A DNA stretch of 64,000 nucleotides, from the IMG/VR virus record IMGVR_UViG_3300048556_000868, positions 62,001 to 126,000 of that record; one strand, given 5' to 3'. Origin of the DNA: a virus. Numbering within the stretch: position 1 is the first letter of the stretch; every line of letters begins with the position of its first letter. The translations under genes were made by a program, and so were the position numbers. Below are positions 1 to 8,588 of the stretch, piece after piece. The notes under the pieces are model-generated. The model was given only the letters and a program-made list of their open reading frames with translations. It did no database searches and had not been told where the DNA came from.

Positions 1-543
1 GTGACAAACGACTGATACTTCGGTATCTTCTGTTATTGTTATGGTAGGTGCTCCATCTAGCTTTGTATTATTATTTCCAGTAAATACGTAAACTTCTTTG
101 ATAGCATATCCTTCTGATAAATTAGGGATGATTAAATCTCTTAAGTTTAAATCTGATCCTTTTACGACTGTTTGGGTATATTTTAAATCGTTCCCATCTT
201 CTTGGGCTGCCCCGAAATTTTGAACTGTAGCTTGGTTTTTGTCGGTTATTATGGTAACATCAACATTATCGTTATATTGATAAACAAAAGTTGCGCACTC
301 TGACATTTCACCACTATGAGACTCGACGAAAGCTGCGTACCTATAAATTCCTTTATCTTTTATTTCGTCTATATAATTGTTTTGAAAAGGTGCTGTTGGG
401 TCTTTTAACAATACAGAACCTGTGTTAATCACGTCTTGGCAGCTTTTATTTTGATTTGGGTCTTCAGCTCTATATAAAATACTGGCCGCGATGTTATTTA
501 AATCCGCAGGCAAGTTCCATTTTATTTGAAGCTTTGTGCTCAT
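1..543 (-). CDS. Partial structural-type protein with beta-sandwich repeats
   Basis: The reading frame starts at ATG 543-541 and runs open for 181 codons off the left edge, so the C-terminus is missing. The N-terminal ~90 residues look like a fibronectin-III/Ig-type beta-sandwich, with a YRYAAFVES strand followed by a second strand ending in FVYQY. The next stretch alternates hydrophobic and polar residues and ends in an Ig-like strand (ITEDTEVSVVC). It starts two bases after the stop of the tail protein at 546, so it is probably co-transcribed with it. A virion surface or tail accessory role is inferred from context. Confidence 0.75.
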   Translation of the reverse strand, partial: MSTKLQIKWNLPADLNNIAASILYRAEDPNQNKSCQDVINTGSVLLKDPTAPFQNNYIDEIKDKGIYRYAAFVESHSGEMSECATFVYQYNDNVDVTIITDKNQATVQNFGAAQEDGNDLKYTQTVVKGSDLNLRDLIIPNLSEGYAIKEVYVFTGNNNTKLDGAPTITITEDTEVSVVCH

Positions 544-545
544 TT

Positions 546-1988
546 TTATTCAACTATACCTATATTGGTTGGCGTATCTTTTTCTCCCAAAGGAGTAACG
601 TTTGAAACTTCCATGTTTCTAGGCGAAGATAACATGTCTGGCCCGCATTTTTCAAGCCTGCTATTTTCAAATGTTCCGTCTATAAAAATTCCTCTATTCT
701 TGCTTATATCAAAAGAAAAACTGCAATCAAATGTCGCGTATGAACCTATCGATTCATTTAATGTATAACTATCTAATTTTGCATTAGATATAGTGAATTT
801 CATGTTTGTATCTTTTGCCCAAACAGGCAAACAACTTAGTTTGCATTGATTATTTAAATCTATTTCTATTTGATAAATTTCATCATCGCAGAATATTTCT
901 GAAAATTTACCTTTTTCAAAAGCGCTAGAAATTATAGAAAATGAAATCGTACCTATTTGTGGGTATTTTATTTTTCTCCCAAAAACATGCATGGATTGAA
1001 ACCCCTCAAGATTTTCTCTTTCAAAAGGTATATTTATGTCAAAACTTTGTATATGAGCGTAACCTTTAGAACATTCAGATAAATTCTCGTCGCTTAAAAC
1101 TGGGCCTCCTACGTTTATATTTTTAACGTTTACAGAAATTCCTCCTGGCGGTATTGCCATTGTTGCTGCTTTATATATTTTTGGATCAAATATAAAACCT
1201 GAATCTGTTCTTTGTGTAGCGTAATTTTTTAAATCCATAGAAGGAGGGTCGACTCCCCCTAGATTTCTTATCTCAAAAGAATCTGATTCTTCAAGAAATA
1301 TTTTCCCTCCGTCTTCAAGGATTGCTAAATTTTCTATTTCTTCTTCAGATTCTAATAACACAGCTTGAATGTTATCTGATATTTGTTGGAATTTCTCTCC
1401 TTGCCCTTCTTCGCCAAAACCAATGCAGTCGTAAGTAATATCAGAAGCTACAATATCAATAGAGGCTTTTGCGAAATCTCCAACGCTTGCAGAAACTGAG
1501 TAGTTTGTAACAAAGCAATTTCCTATTCCAATAACGTCTAATCCAGAATATCCATTTTCTCTATTAGCGTAGCCAGTCAAATCAAAATGTTCTTCTCCTA
1601 CTACTAAAAAAGCGGTTTTGTCTTCTTGAATATTATTGTGTAAGCTGCCATACTTTCTGTCGCTTGCTGGCCTATCTATGACACCAAATTCTTCGGTGTA
1701 TATTATAGGAGACCCATTAAGGTTAAAACCCAGAACGTCTTCTTCGTATCCGTCAGTTAATAAATATTCTAAGTTTAAGTTTACTGAGGCTGCAGAAACT
1801 ATTTTTCTATCTAAAAAGTTATCGCTACCGATGTGTTGTACATTTTGCCTTTGAATATCTAAAGATAAAGCGGCAGACTGCACTCTATTCAGAAACTTTA
1901 TAGTTTCGTCTTTAGGGTCATGCGCAGGAGATTCAGTAAGAAAAACCCCAACTGAATTGTATCTTATCGCATTCCTTGTTCCTGGCAT
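546..1988 (-). CDS. Tail protein, short paralog of the 2055-4382 gene
   Basis: This 480-residue protein shares a pattern with the upstream gene: an N-terminal RNAIRYNSVGVF strand, then RVQSAALSLDIQRQNVQ, then VNLNLEYLLTDGYEEDVLGF. The upstream gene has RIQSANYGFTINRQDIN and VNLDFSYYLLDGFNERQLEF at matching places. Both end with a region of regular beta-strands. This copy lacks the ~340-residue insertion of its paralog. I infer tail-tube-type or tail-terminator structural proteins from a duplication. The start has no Shine-Dalgarno sequence; a GGTGTATTTATAT box lies directly before the ATG. Confidence 0.8.
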   Translation of the reverse strand: MPGTRNAIRYNSVGVFLTESPAHDPKDETIKFLNRVQSAALSLDIQRQNVQHIGSDNFLDRKIVSAASVNLNLEYLLTDGYEEDVLGFNLNGSPIIYTEEFGVIDRPASDRKYGSLHNNIQEDKTAFLVVGEEHFDLTGYANRENGYSGLDVIGIGNCFVTNYSVSASVGDFAKASIDIVASDITYDCIGFGEEGQGEKFQQISDNIQAVLLESEEEIENLAILEDGGKIFLEESDSFEIRNLGGVDPPSMDLKNYATQRTDSGFIFDPKIYKAATMAIPPGGISVNVKNINVGGPVLSDENLSECSKGYAHIQSFDINIPFERENLEGFQSMHVFGRKIKYPQIGTISFSIISSAFEKGKFSEIFCDDEIYQIEIDLNNQCKLSCLPVWAKDTNMKFTISNAKLDSYTLNESIGSYATFDCSFSFDISKNRGIFIDGTFENSRLEKCGPDMLSSPRNMEVSNVTPLGEKDTPTNIGIVE

Positions 1989-1990
1989 AT

Positions 1991-2003
1991 ATATAAATAC
2001 ACC
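1991..2003 (-). promoter_or_regulatory. Candidate late promoter box inside a terminator arm
   Basis: On the minus strand the sequence is GGTGTATTTATAT, ending directly before the ATG at 1988. It matches the late-gene box seen before portal, protease and the 6429 gene. It overlaps one arm of the terminator of the upstream gene. Confidence 0.5.
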
Positions 2004-2028
2004 ACAGCCCGAAGACTGTGGTGTATTT
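1995..2028 (-). terminator. Strong stem-loop terminator after the long tail gene
   Basis: Thirteen perfectly paired bases (1995-2007 with 2016-2028; AAATACACCACAG and its complement) flank an 8-base loop. On the minus strand the stem is followed by an A/T-rich tail. It lies 27 bases after the stop of the 775-residue tail gene and before the start of the next gene. Confidence 0.8.
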
Positions 2029-2054
2029 TAGTTAAATTATTTTAATTAAAAAAA

Positions 2055-4382
2055 TTACTCGCGGTAACCGAACAAGTATCCATCGGCTGCGCCAGTAGTT
2101 TGTCCACCAATACCCGTCCAGGCAGGAGGGAATCCTGGGATTCCTTTGTTGGTTTCTGAGCTTCCTGCTTCCATTCCAGAAATATAAAGACCCCTGACCA
2201 TATCATCAGAGCTTCCAATTTGAGTAGTGAAAGTAAGGTCAACAGATTTATTGTCTCCAATAGTGCTGCTGAAGTTTTCGGATTCAAGACGAGCACCCTT
2301 CATGGTGTATTTCATTGCTAAGTCAGTTTGTTTGGTTATGCAACCGTTGCAGTCTGGCTTGAACAATGAAATTGAAACTTCAAATTCTTCGCAATCACAA
2401 AGCAGATCAACCATATTCCCTCTTTTAAGATCCGAAAGAAGTGCATTAACACTAACGGTTACAGACAGAGGTAGATCAATAGCTTTGGAGAATCCAAATA
2501 CTGAACCCAAACGCTGCAAGGAAGTTCTTGCCAAGGGCAATGAAATATTTGCAGACTGGATATGAGCGCTTCCAACAACTGGTGAGCTTCCGTCTCCAGA
2601 AGTAGATTTAGAGATTAAAGATTTTCCTTGAAGGTCAACCACTACATCGCCTGGGCGAAGAGCAGCGATATCATCTTGGCATCCAGTATATCCGCTTTTA
2701 GCAGCTGGCAAAGAGTAAAGCCCAGTGCATGTATCATGACATGTAGTACGATCATTATCTGCTCCCCAAGCATCACTTACCCGACTTCCATCACGCATAT
2801 TCATTGCTGGAACATCGTTACCAGTAGTTCCAAAATCACTACGGATATTCATGCCTTCAACCGTAACACTTACGGTTGGGATAGAACCTACAGAGATATC
2901 AACTGAGTAATCAGTAATATAACCATTACCTAAAGAGATAACACTTTTAGTATCCTCTAAGCCTTGCTCGTTAAGATTAACATCTCCTTTTACTGCGTCA
3001 CGAGCTTCTGGAGCGGTAAGAATGAAAAAGTTATTTCCTGCCTGATAAAGCTCAGGAGTCAACATTCCACTAAGGGTGTTCACCGAACCATTAGTTACAA
3101 ACTCAAGCTGTCTTTCGTTAAAACCATCAAGAAGGTAATAAGAAAAATCAAGGTTTACTGTAGGAGATTCAACTACTACGCTGTCAAGCCTTGACGCGTG
3201 TCCAAATTGATTAATGTCCTGACGATTAATTGTGAAACCATAGTTTGCAGATTGAATTCTTTTAAGCTGCTTAACAATTGAACCGTGATCTTTAGGCGTT
3301 CCTTCGCTACCGCCTGACAAAGTAATTGTTTGATTTTGATCAAGCACAATGGTTCCGCCTACTACACTACCTATATCAATAGTATTGTTAGTGTTAGCAG
3401 CGTTGTAAGCAGCAACCAAGGTATCGATATCACCTGCTCCGTCTCCAGTAAGTGTTATTGTATTACCAATGACACCAAAATTTGATGCTTCTAATTTGAT
3501 AGGTCCAACCGTCCTGTCGTCAACTGCTAGTTGAGCAACCTGTACCGAAGCGAGTGTTCCGTCAGCACCATTCTGTAATTTTAGAGCGACAGATGCGTTA
3601 ACATTGGCACCAGGAGCGCCAGCAACAGCACCAACCAATGCGGATGCATCTGCGGAAGCAGCGATAGCGGCTACAATAGCTGGCTGGAGAGTATTACCAG
3701 CGGATATATTGATAACAATAGTTGTACCAGTAACATCTACGATAACTGGGTCACCTGAGTTGGTTAAAGTATCAGCAAGTTCGATACTGATTTTGTCACC
3801 ATCAGAACCACCTGTGGCGCTTGTATTGTCAAGTACAGCTTCAAAAGTTATGCCTTCAATAACTCTAGATGAAGCAGTATGTGCAACCGCATTGTTACTT
3901 AGTATTGTTTCATTGTTATCGATAATAGCGTCAAGGAGCCTTGAGTCACCTGCAGGATCTCCAGTAACGTCAAAGTCTGCAGCTGGGAATTCTTGGCCAA
4001 GAGTATCTGCTGGACGTGCAAGACTTGTAAAATTAAAATCTTGTCCGTCAAAAACCTTAGCGGTGACAGTTACGTTAATAGTTGTGCTATCAACATCAAC
4101 AGTATTATCAAATTTTGCCTTCAAGAGGGATTCTCCATCTGGGGTCCATTTTGGCCAAGTGTCACCACACATCCATCCAGCCGCTTGGCCTTTGTTATTT
4201 TTTCCACCAACTACTTGGGTAGCATTGATTGGGGGAGTCACTAAGCCGAAGCTTCCGTTTATTTTTGAACCGTTTGCAAGATCGGTTTCACCATTAGCTC
4301 CAGTGTAATGGTATCCAGTCGCGTCTGGACTTATAAATAATGCTTCAGATTGATAAATTACTCGATTTCTATGTACTGCCAT
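2055..4382 (-). CDS. Major tail protein candidate with a large Ig/sheath-like insertion
   Basis: This is a 775-residue protein. Residues ~1-20 and ~364-775 match the 480-residue paralog downstream (RIQSANYGFTINRQDIN, then VNLDFSYYLLDGFNERQ). Residues ~165-360 are two low-complexity beta-rich segments with GNTITL/GDKISIEL-type strands and NLAAI-like helices, a style common in phage sheath and tail decoration domains. AGGAG lies 10 bases before the ATG, and a strong terminator follows. With its own ribosome site and terminator it is probably made in large amounts. Major tail-tube protein is the best guess; tail sheath is an alternative. Confidence 0.8.
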   Translation of the reverse strand: MAVHRNRVIYQSEALFISPDATGYHYTGANGETDLANGSKINGSFGLVTPPINATQVVGGKNNKGQAAGWMCGDTWPKWTPDGESLLKAKFDNTVDVDSTTINVTVTAKVFDGQDFNFTSLARPADTLGQEFPAADFDVTGDPAGDSRLLDAIIDNNETILSNNAVAHTASSRVIEGITFEAVLDNTSATGGSDGDKISIELADTLTNSGDPVIVDVTGTTIVINISAGNTLQPAIVAAIAASADASALVGAVAGAPGANVNASVALKLQNGADGTLASVQVAQLAVDDRTVGPIKLEASNFGVIGNTITLTGDGAGDIDTLVAAYNAANTNNTIDIGSVVGGTIVLDQNQTITLSGGSEGTPKDHGSIVKQLKRIQSANYGFTINRQDINQFGHASRLDSVVVESPTVNLDFSYYLLDGFNERQLEFVTNGSVNTLSGMLTPELYQAGNNFFILTAPEARDAVKGDVNLNEQGLEDTKSVISLGNGYITDYSVDISVGSIPTVSVTVEGMNIRSDFGTTGNDVPAMNMRDGSRVSDAWGADNDRTTCHDTCTGLYSLPAAKSGYTGCQDDIAALRPGDVVVDLQGKSLISKSTSGDGSSPVVGSAHIQSANISLPLARTSLQRLGSVFGFSKAIDLPLSVTVSVNALLSDLKRGNMVDLLCDCEEFEVSISLFKPDCNGCITKQTDLAMKYTMKGARLESENFSSTIGDNKSVDLTFTTQIGSSDDMVRGLYISGMEAGSSETNKGIPGFPPAWTGIGGQTTGAADGYLFGYRE

Positions 4383-4457
4383 TTTGTTTTTCTCCTAATT
4401 TGTAGGTAAATGTTTGTATAGAATTACATTGCATTTTGATTATTGGGAAATATTTTT

Positions 4458-5363
4458 TTAACTTCTTGGAAATCTTGCCTGGCTAACTTGAAAATCAATG
4501 AACCCTAAATACAGATCTGGATTGTTTGTTCTGTTAGATTTATCGCTAATTTTAGAGGCTTGAACATCTTCTATAAACATTAACGGTCCAGGGTGTTGGC
4601 AGTTTTTAACCGCTTCACTATAACTGTAGGAACCTTCTTTTAAGTCTCCATAATTATCAAAAGGATGATTATCATAACCTAAATTTCTTATAGCTAACTC
4701 TTTTGCATCGGTACACACAGACATGAATCCGTCAAGTTGATAAAGATCTTCGGCAAATAAAATCACTCTATAATTTAATCTTGTAAGATCCTCTCCTCCA
4801 AAAGCATAAGGAGTATTTCTAGAGCTTTCCATAGAAACAAATGCAGCTGGAGCGACATGATCATAAGGTTCAATCCCAACCCCTTGGCCGTAGTTGGGGG
4901 TAGTTCTGCTATTAATATTATATTTTCCTTGAATAACAAGGTTCTCTTCTGTGTCGTCTGCCAAGTAAACGTTTACATCTTTTACCGACACATCAGTTTT
5001 GATTTGTAAAGTTTTATAATTGTTTGGGAATTGATCCCCGTCAAGCAATACTCTTCCATTATCAAAATCAATCATTAATCCACTTTGCCCTCTAGCGCAA
5101 AATTCGTATCCATTTCCAGTATCAATATGAATTCCGTTTGGTATTTGAGCGCCTGGTATATCTTGGTCATATACCCATTGCTTATATTCGCTGCTGTAAG
5201 TTGTAAACCCAAGTGGGTCTTCTGGGTACTGAAGAAGCCTCTCGTCTGGTGTATAATATAGCTCAACTTCTTTGTTTGAGAAAGCCTGCGCTTTTGTTGA
5301 CATATAATAATCTAACCAGAGTGCAAAACTAGTATTGGCTTCATGCTGGAACTGAGGGATCAT
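4458..5363 (-). CDS. Hypothetical virion protein (neck/tail region)
   Basis: The protein has 301 residues with no recognised family. It is beta-rich, with many aromatic residues and few charged repeats (LWLDYYM near the start, then FTTYSSEYKQWVYDQD, then GLMIDFDNGRVLLDG). Its ATG overlaps the TAA of the upstream gene by one base (5363), so the two are translationally coupled. Its place between capsid genes and the major tail protein suits a tail-completion or neck role, which is inference only. Confidence 0.75.
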   Translation of the reverse strand: MIPQFQHEANTSFALWLDYYMSTKAQAFSNKEVELYYTPDERLLQYPEDPLGFTTYSSEYKQWVYDQDIPGAQIPNGIHIDTGNGYEFCARGQSGLMIDFDNGRVLLDGDQFPNNYKTLQIKTDVSVKDVNVYLADDTEENLVIQGKYNINSRTTPNYGQGVGIEPYDHVAPAAFVSMESSRNTPYAFGGEDLTRLNYRVILFAEDLYQLDGFMSVCTDAKELAIRNLGYDNHPFDNYGDLKEGSYSYSEAVKNCQHPGPLMFIEDVQASKISDKSNRTNNPDLYLGFIDFQVSQARFPRS

Positions 5364-5980
5364 TATTTAAATATTTTTTGGAATTTTTTTTCCCATAAAG
5401 CTATAAAATTTGAAATATACTTAACATTTTGAAATCTTCCAGTAAATAAAGTTTCTTCGGCCTGTATTCCTCCGCCTGATCTTCCTTTATCTTTTCTCGC
5501 TATAAACTTTGGGTATCCAGAAATACCCATTTCAATTCTTTGAGCCCAACTTAATCCAGTCGCCCATGGCATTGGGGTTGCTGAAAATATTTCCTTTGCA
5601 GAAGGAAGCTCTATAGTTATTCTTAAGAAACCTCTGGCATTGAATCTTGATACTATTACATGGCTTTGATTTAGTAAGCTGATTATTGGAGATATAGGGT
5701 CATCCCCCTTATTAAAACCAATAAAAGAAAAAAGATTACCATACCCTCCTAATGTTCCACTAATATTAGAAGAGCTTGGGCCTGCTGATATTTCTCTTGT
5801 CACGGGGTGCATTAAGAAATCTTTTATCATTTCTTTTTTCATTTTTTCAAATACTTGATCAATGCTTTGATTTCCTATAAAGAGGCTTTTTCTAATTTGC
5901 GTTGCATTATTAAGTGAGGCTAAAGAATTGACTACTTGTTTTCCTAAAACTCTATGATCTATTGTTAGCGTAACGCTCAT
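5363..5980 (-). CDS. Hypothetical connector-type protein
   Basis: This protein has 205 residues. A helical N-terminal half (KKMKKEMIKDFLMHPVTREI) is followed by a Gly/Ser-rich turn region and beta-strands. The C-terminus is basic (WEKKFQKIFK). It overlaps both neighbours by one base. The order and size are like head-tail connector or tail-completion proteins (HK97 gp10-like), but no diagnostic motif is visible. Confidence 0.7.
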   Translation of the reverse strand: MSVTLTIDHRVLGKQVVNSLASLNNATQIRKSLFIGNQSIDQVFEKMKKEMIKDFLMHPVTREISAGPSSSNISGTLGGYGNLFSFIGFNKGDDPISPIISLLNQSHVIVSRFNARGFLRITIELPSAKEIFSATPMPWATGLSWAQRIEMGISGYPKFIARKDKGRSGGGIQAEETLFTGRFQNVKYISNFIALWEKKFQKIFK

Positions 5981-6429
5981 TAATCAGTTGGCCTTAAATA
6001 GTAGGTGAAAAATTTAGGCCTAAATAAACCATGTTTTTTCACATCGGTCACTTTGAACATTAATCTTCCGTCTATCTCTACTCTTTTTGCGTCTTTGAAA
6101 TAATCATAACCTTCAGAATCTAGTTTAATTCTTACTTCCCCTATATCGTGGTGAAGCTTTACTGTACTATCAACTTCAGAATCGAATGATACCTCGTTTT
6201 GTTTATCCATGTATAAAACTCTAGCGTTTAGAGTTTTAAATTGAGTTCTATGCAGAGCTGTTTTTACGCCTTTTACGTTGTTATAAAGAAAATTAAAATT
6301 TGGATCCATGCTTACGATGATTTTTTTAGAATCTTTATAAGCGAATATTGTGCGCGAAAAAGTTTCATGCATTCTTTGCATGACTGCTTCAAATTGTTGT
6401 TTCTGCGCAGATGATAAAAAAGAGGACAT
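5980..6429 (-). CDS. Hypothetical connector-type protein
   Basis: The 149-residue protein has an N-terminal helix (KQQFEAVMQRMHETF) and then a compact beta-barrel-like pattern with YKDSKKIIVS, LMFKVTDVKKHG and a YYLRPTD end. It is the first gene of a coupled three-gene set leading to the tail genes. Small beta-barrel proteins at this place often act as head-closure or stopper proteins, which is inferred here from position and size. Confidence 0.7.
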   Translation of the reverse strand: MSSFLSSAQKQQFEAVMQRMHETFSRTIFAYKDSKKIIVSMDPNFNFLYNNVKGVKTALHRTQFKTLNARVLYMDKQNEVSFDSEVDSTVKLHHDIGEVRIKLDSEGYDYFKDAKRVEIDGRLMFKVTDVKKHGLFRPKFFTYYLRPTD

Positions 6430-6434
6430 ATAGT

Positions 6435-6444
6435 TATATACACC
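6435..6444 (-). promoter_or_regulatory. Candidate late promoter box
   Basis: Minus-strand GGTGTATATA lies five bases before the ATG at 6429. There is no Shine-Dalgarno sequence. It matches the boxes before portal (18020) and protease (15988). Confidence 0.55.
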
Positions 6445-6495
6445 AATGATAATAGTTTATTGAAAAAAACAGCAACTTCTATTAATATATAAAAC

Positions 6496-6780
6496 ATGGA
6501 TGCACGTAAAGCAATCAACGCAATATACAGCAAAAACACAAAATTACTTTTTAAGTCTTTCTTGACCCTTGTCGAAGATCTGCAAAACGAGCATACTATA
6601 AATTTTAAAAAATTAAAAAAAGCTCTTCCTGATAGTCATCACAGCTTAATTGATCAAGCTGACTATTTTGATTATAATAAAATGCAATATTTGAGAAAGA
6701 AAATTCTTGACATGGGCAACGAGAGTATCAGAGAATCTGAAAACAATTTTGAAAATTTTACTATAAGTTTTAAGTTTTAA
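6496..6780 (+). CDS. Hypothetical small helical protein
   Basis: This 94-residue, charged, helical protein is unrecognised. It is the first plus-strand gene in a divergent pair with the connector genes. An AT-rich TTAATATATAAAAC stretch lies directly before the ATG and may be the promoter. It is followed by two further genes that look like a tail-assembly set. Confidence 0.7.
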   Translation: MDARKAINAIYSKNTKLLFKSFLTLVEDLQNEHTINFKKLKKALPDSHHSLIDQADYFDYNKMQYLRKKILDMGNESIRESENNFENFTISFKF

Positions 6781-6809
6781 ACTTATTATAACAAAAGGAA
6801 CAAGGATAA

Positions 6810-7571
6810 ATGAATAAAAAAATTATATACCAATTCACTGTAAGCACTGAACAGGAAGTAGAAGAAGAAAAGACTTCTAAACGCAAAAATAAAGAAACTG
6901 GAGAAATGGAAACTGTTACCACTAGCAAGGTGGTCAAGAAGCCTGTCCCCAGTAATGTTATTATTTACCAGCCTTCCAGGCGTCAAATAGAAGACGCAGA
7001 TATGGAATTTAGCATTGAGATGAGTAAATGCATCAAAAAAGGTATTTTAACAAAAGCTATGTTAGCTAAAAAATATAGCGATACTGGAGGGTTATTGACA
7101 GAAGGAGATTCTCAAAAGCTTATTCGTCTTTATAAAGAACTCGGTGAAACTCAAAACGCTCTTGCAAAATTGTCTCAGAAAAAAAAGAAAACAGAAAACG
7201 AAAAGAAGAAAGAGTCTGAACTTACCGAGACATTCGCTAACACTCGAAGAGAGATAGTTGATCTAGAAACTAATTATCAAAATCTTTTTAATCATACTGC
7301 CGACACTAAAGCTCAAAACAGAGCCATCTTATGGTACATGCTGAACCTGTGCTTTATTAAGCAAGACGAAGAAGAAATACCTTTGTTTGCTGGCGAGTCT
7401 ACAGAAGAAAAAGAAGATTCCTATTATGAACTAGAAGAATCAGAAGATGAAATTTTTGGTTTGGCAAAAGAAAAATTGATGACCTTTGTTAGTTTTTGGT
7501 ATTTTAGTCAAAATCCTGCGAAAGAAGATTTTGAAAATTTAGAACAAGAACTTGACGCTGAATTAGCCTGA
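6810..7571 (+). CDS. Hypothetical tail-assembly-type protein, first half
   Basis: The 253-residue protein has a Lys/Glu-rich N-terminus, a central coiled coil (~100-165; KKKTENEKKKESELTET) and an acidic C-terminal end. AAAGGAAC precedes the start. It ends in two consecutive in-frame TGA codons (7569-7574), and the next gene continues in the same frame. A pair of acidic/coiled-coil genes before a fibre gene recalls tail-assembly chaperone pairs, but no G/GT-type slippery site was found. Confidence 0.75.
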   Translation: MNKKIIYQFTVSTEQEVEEEKTSKRKNKETGEMETVTTSKVVKKPVPSNVIIYQPSRRQIEDADMEFSIEMSKCIKKGILTKAMLAKKYSDTGGLLTEGDSQKLIRLYKELGETQNALAKLSQKKKKTENEKKKESELTETFANTRREIVDLETNYQNLFNHTADTKAQNRAILWYMLNLCFIKQDEEEIPLFAGESTEEKEDSYYELEESEDEIFGLAKEKLMTFVSFWYFSQNPAKEDFENLEQELDAELA

Positions 7572-7574
7572 TGA

Positions 7575-8555
7575 GTGGAACTCAAGGGTTATAGAAAACT
7601 TCTAAAAGAAATATCTGATGGTTTTTCTGCTTATTTTATAGGCGAAAAAAAAGTATTAATAAAACACCAGTCTAATTCTGATTTAGTTGACTTTGATGAT
7701 GTATATGAAGCTTATTCATCAATGGCTCAAAAAAGAGGTCTTCCTTCTGAAAAAGAAATACTTGAAGATTTAAAGTCTGAAGGTATCTGGACAGATGAAG
7801 ATGATTCTGAAATTGAATCTCAATCTTTTTATTTAGAAAATTTAGTTAAAAATAAAAAGAATATTGTTTTAAAAAGCGCGCTTGGACAAATCAACAAACA
7901 AATCTCCCAAGCTGAAGATCAATTAAACTCTTTAAGAAATAAAAAAAGCGGCTTGACAGCTAACAGTTGCGAATCATACGCGTTAAATAGAGCTAATGAT
8001 TTTTATATAGTTAATAGTTTTTATAAAGACAAATCCTTTAAGGAACCTCTTTACACTAAAGAAGAATACGAATACGCAGAAGCTTCTGAAGTTTCATCTT
8101 TAGTTTCTCATTATAATAATTTTCACGAAAGATTTAGCGAACTATCTATACAGAATTTAGTTTTGCAAGACTTTTATAGAATTTATTTTGCATTTTGCGA
8201 AACGTCTAACGATTTTTTTGGTAAGCCAATTATGTACCTTACTAATTTTCAATTAAATCTTATTGTTTATACTAGAATATTTAAGAACGTTTTTGAAATG
8301 AATGAAGATATTCCTGAGAAAATAAAAAAAGACCCCGAGGCTCTTCTTGACTTTGCAAACTCTTCTGAAGCAAGAGAAGATATGAAGAAAAAATTCTCAG
8401 GAGATAAAGGCGCTTCAACTATAGTCGGAGCAACTAAAGAAGATATGGAAGAATTGGGCATGCAGCAAAACACTGGGGTAAGTTTATCAGAGGCTGCAAA
8501 AAAGAAAGGTGGCTCTTTATCCATGAAAGATCTAATGGATATCAGCGGCGCTTAA
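7575..8555 (+). CDS. Hypothetical tail-assembly-type protein, second half
   Basis: The protein has 326 residues and starts at GTG 7575, directly after the tandem TGA of the previous gene and in the same frame. The next in-frame Met is about residue 50. An ATG at 7571 overlaps the stop but opens only a seven-codon frame. No clear ribosome site precedes the GTG, so translation may depend on coupling or on stop read-through. The protein is acidic and helical with a central ISQAEDQLNSLRNKK coiled coil. Confidence 0.7.
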   Translation: MELKGYRKLLKEISDGFSAYFIGEKKVLIKHQSNSDLVDFDDVYEAYSSMAQKRGLPSEKEILEDLKSEGIWTDEDDSEIESQSFYLENLVKNKKNIVLKSALGQINKQISQAEDQLNSLRNKKSGLTANSCESYALNRANDFYIVNSFYKDKSFKEPLYTKEEYEYAEASEVSSLVSHYNNFHERFSELSIQNLVLQDFYRIYFAFCETSNDFFGKPIMYLTNFQLNLIVYTRIFKNVFEMNEDIPEKIKKDPEALLDFANSSEAREDMKKKFSGDKGASTIVGATKEDMEELGMQQNTGVSLSEAAKKKGGSLSMKDLMDISGA

Positions 8556-8561
8556 TTTTAA

Positions 8562-8575
8562 GTGTATATCTAAAT
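8562..8575 (+). promoter_or_regulatory. Candidate late promoter box
   Basis: GTGTATATCTAAAT lies 13 bases before the ATG of the S74 fibre gene and resembles the late box on the minus strand. A weak GACGGA ribosome site follows. Confidence 0.4.
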
Positions 8576-8588
8576 AGACGGAAAAGCC

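Noticed and set aside
3604-4308. 234-codon plus-strand frame inside the long tail gene
   Set aside because: It lies wholly within a well-supported minus-strand gene, has Ala/Ser-rich shadow composition and no ribosome site.
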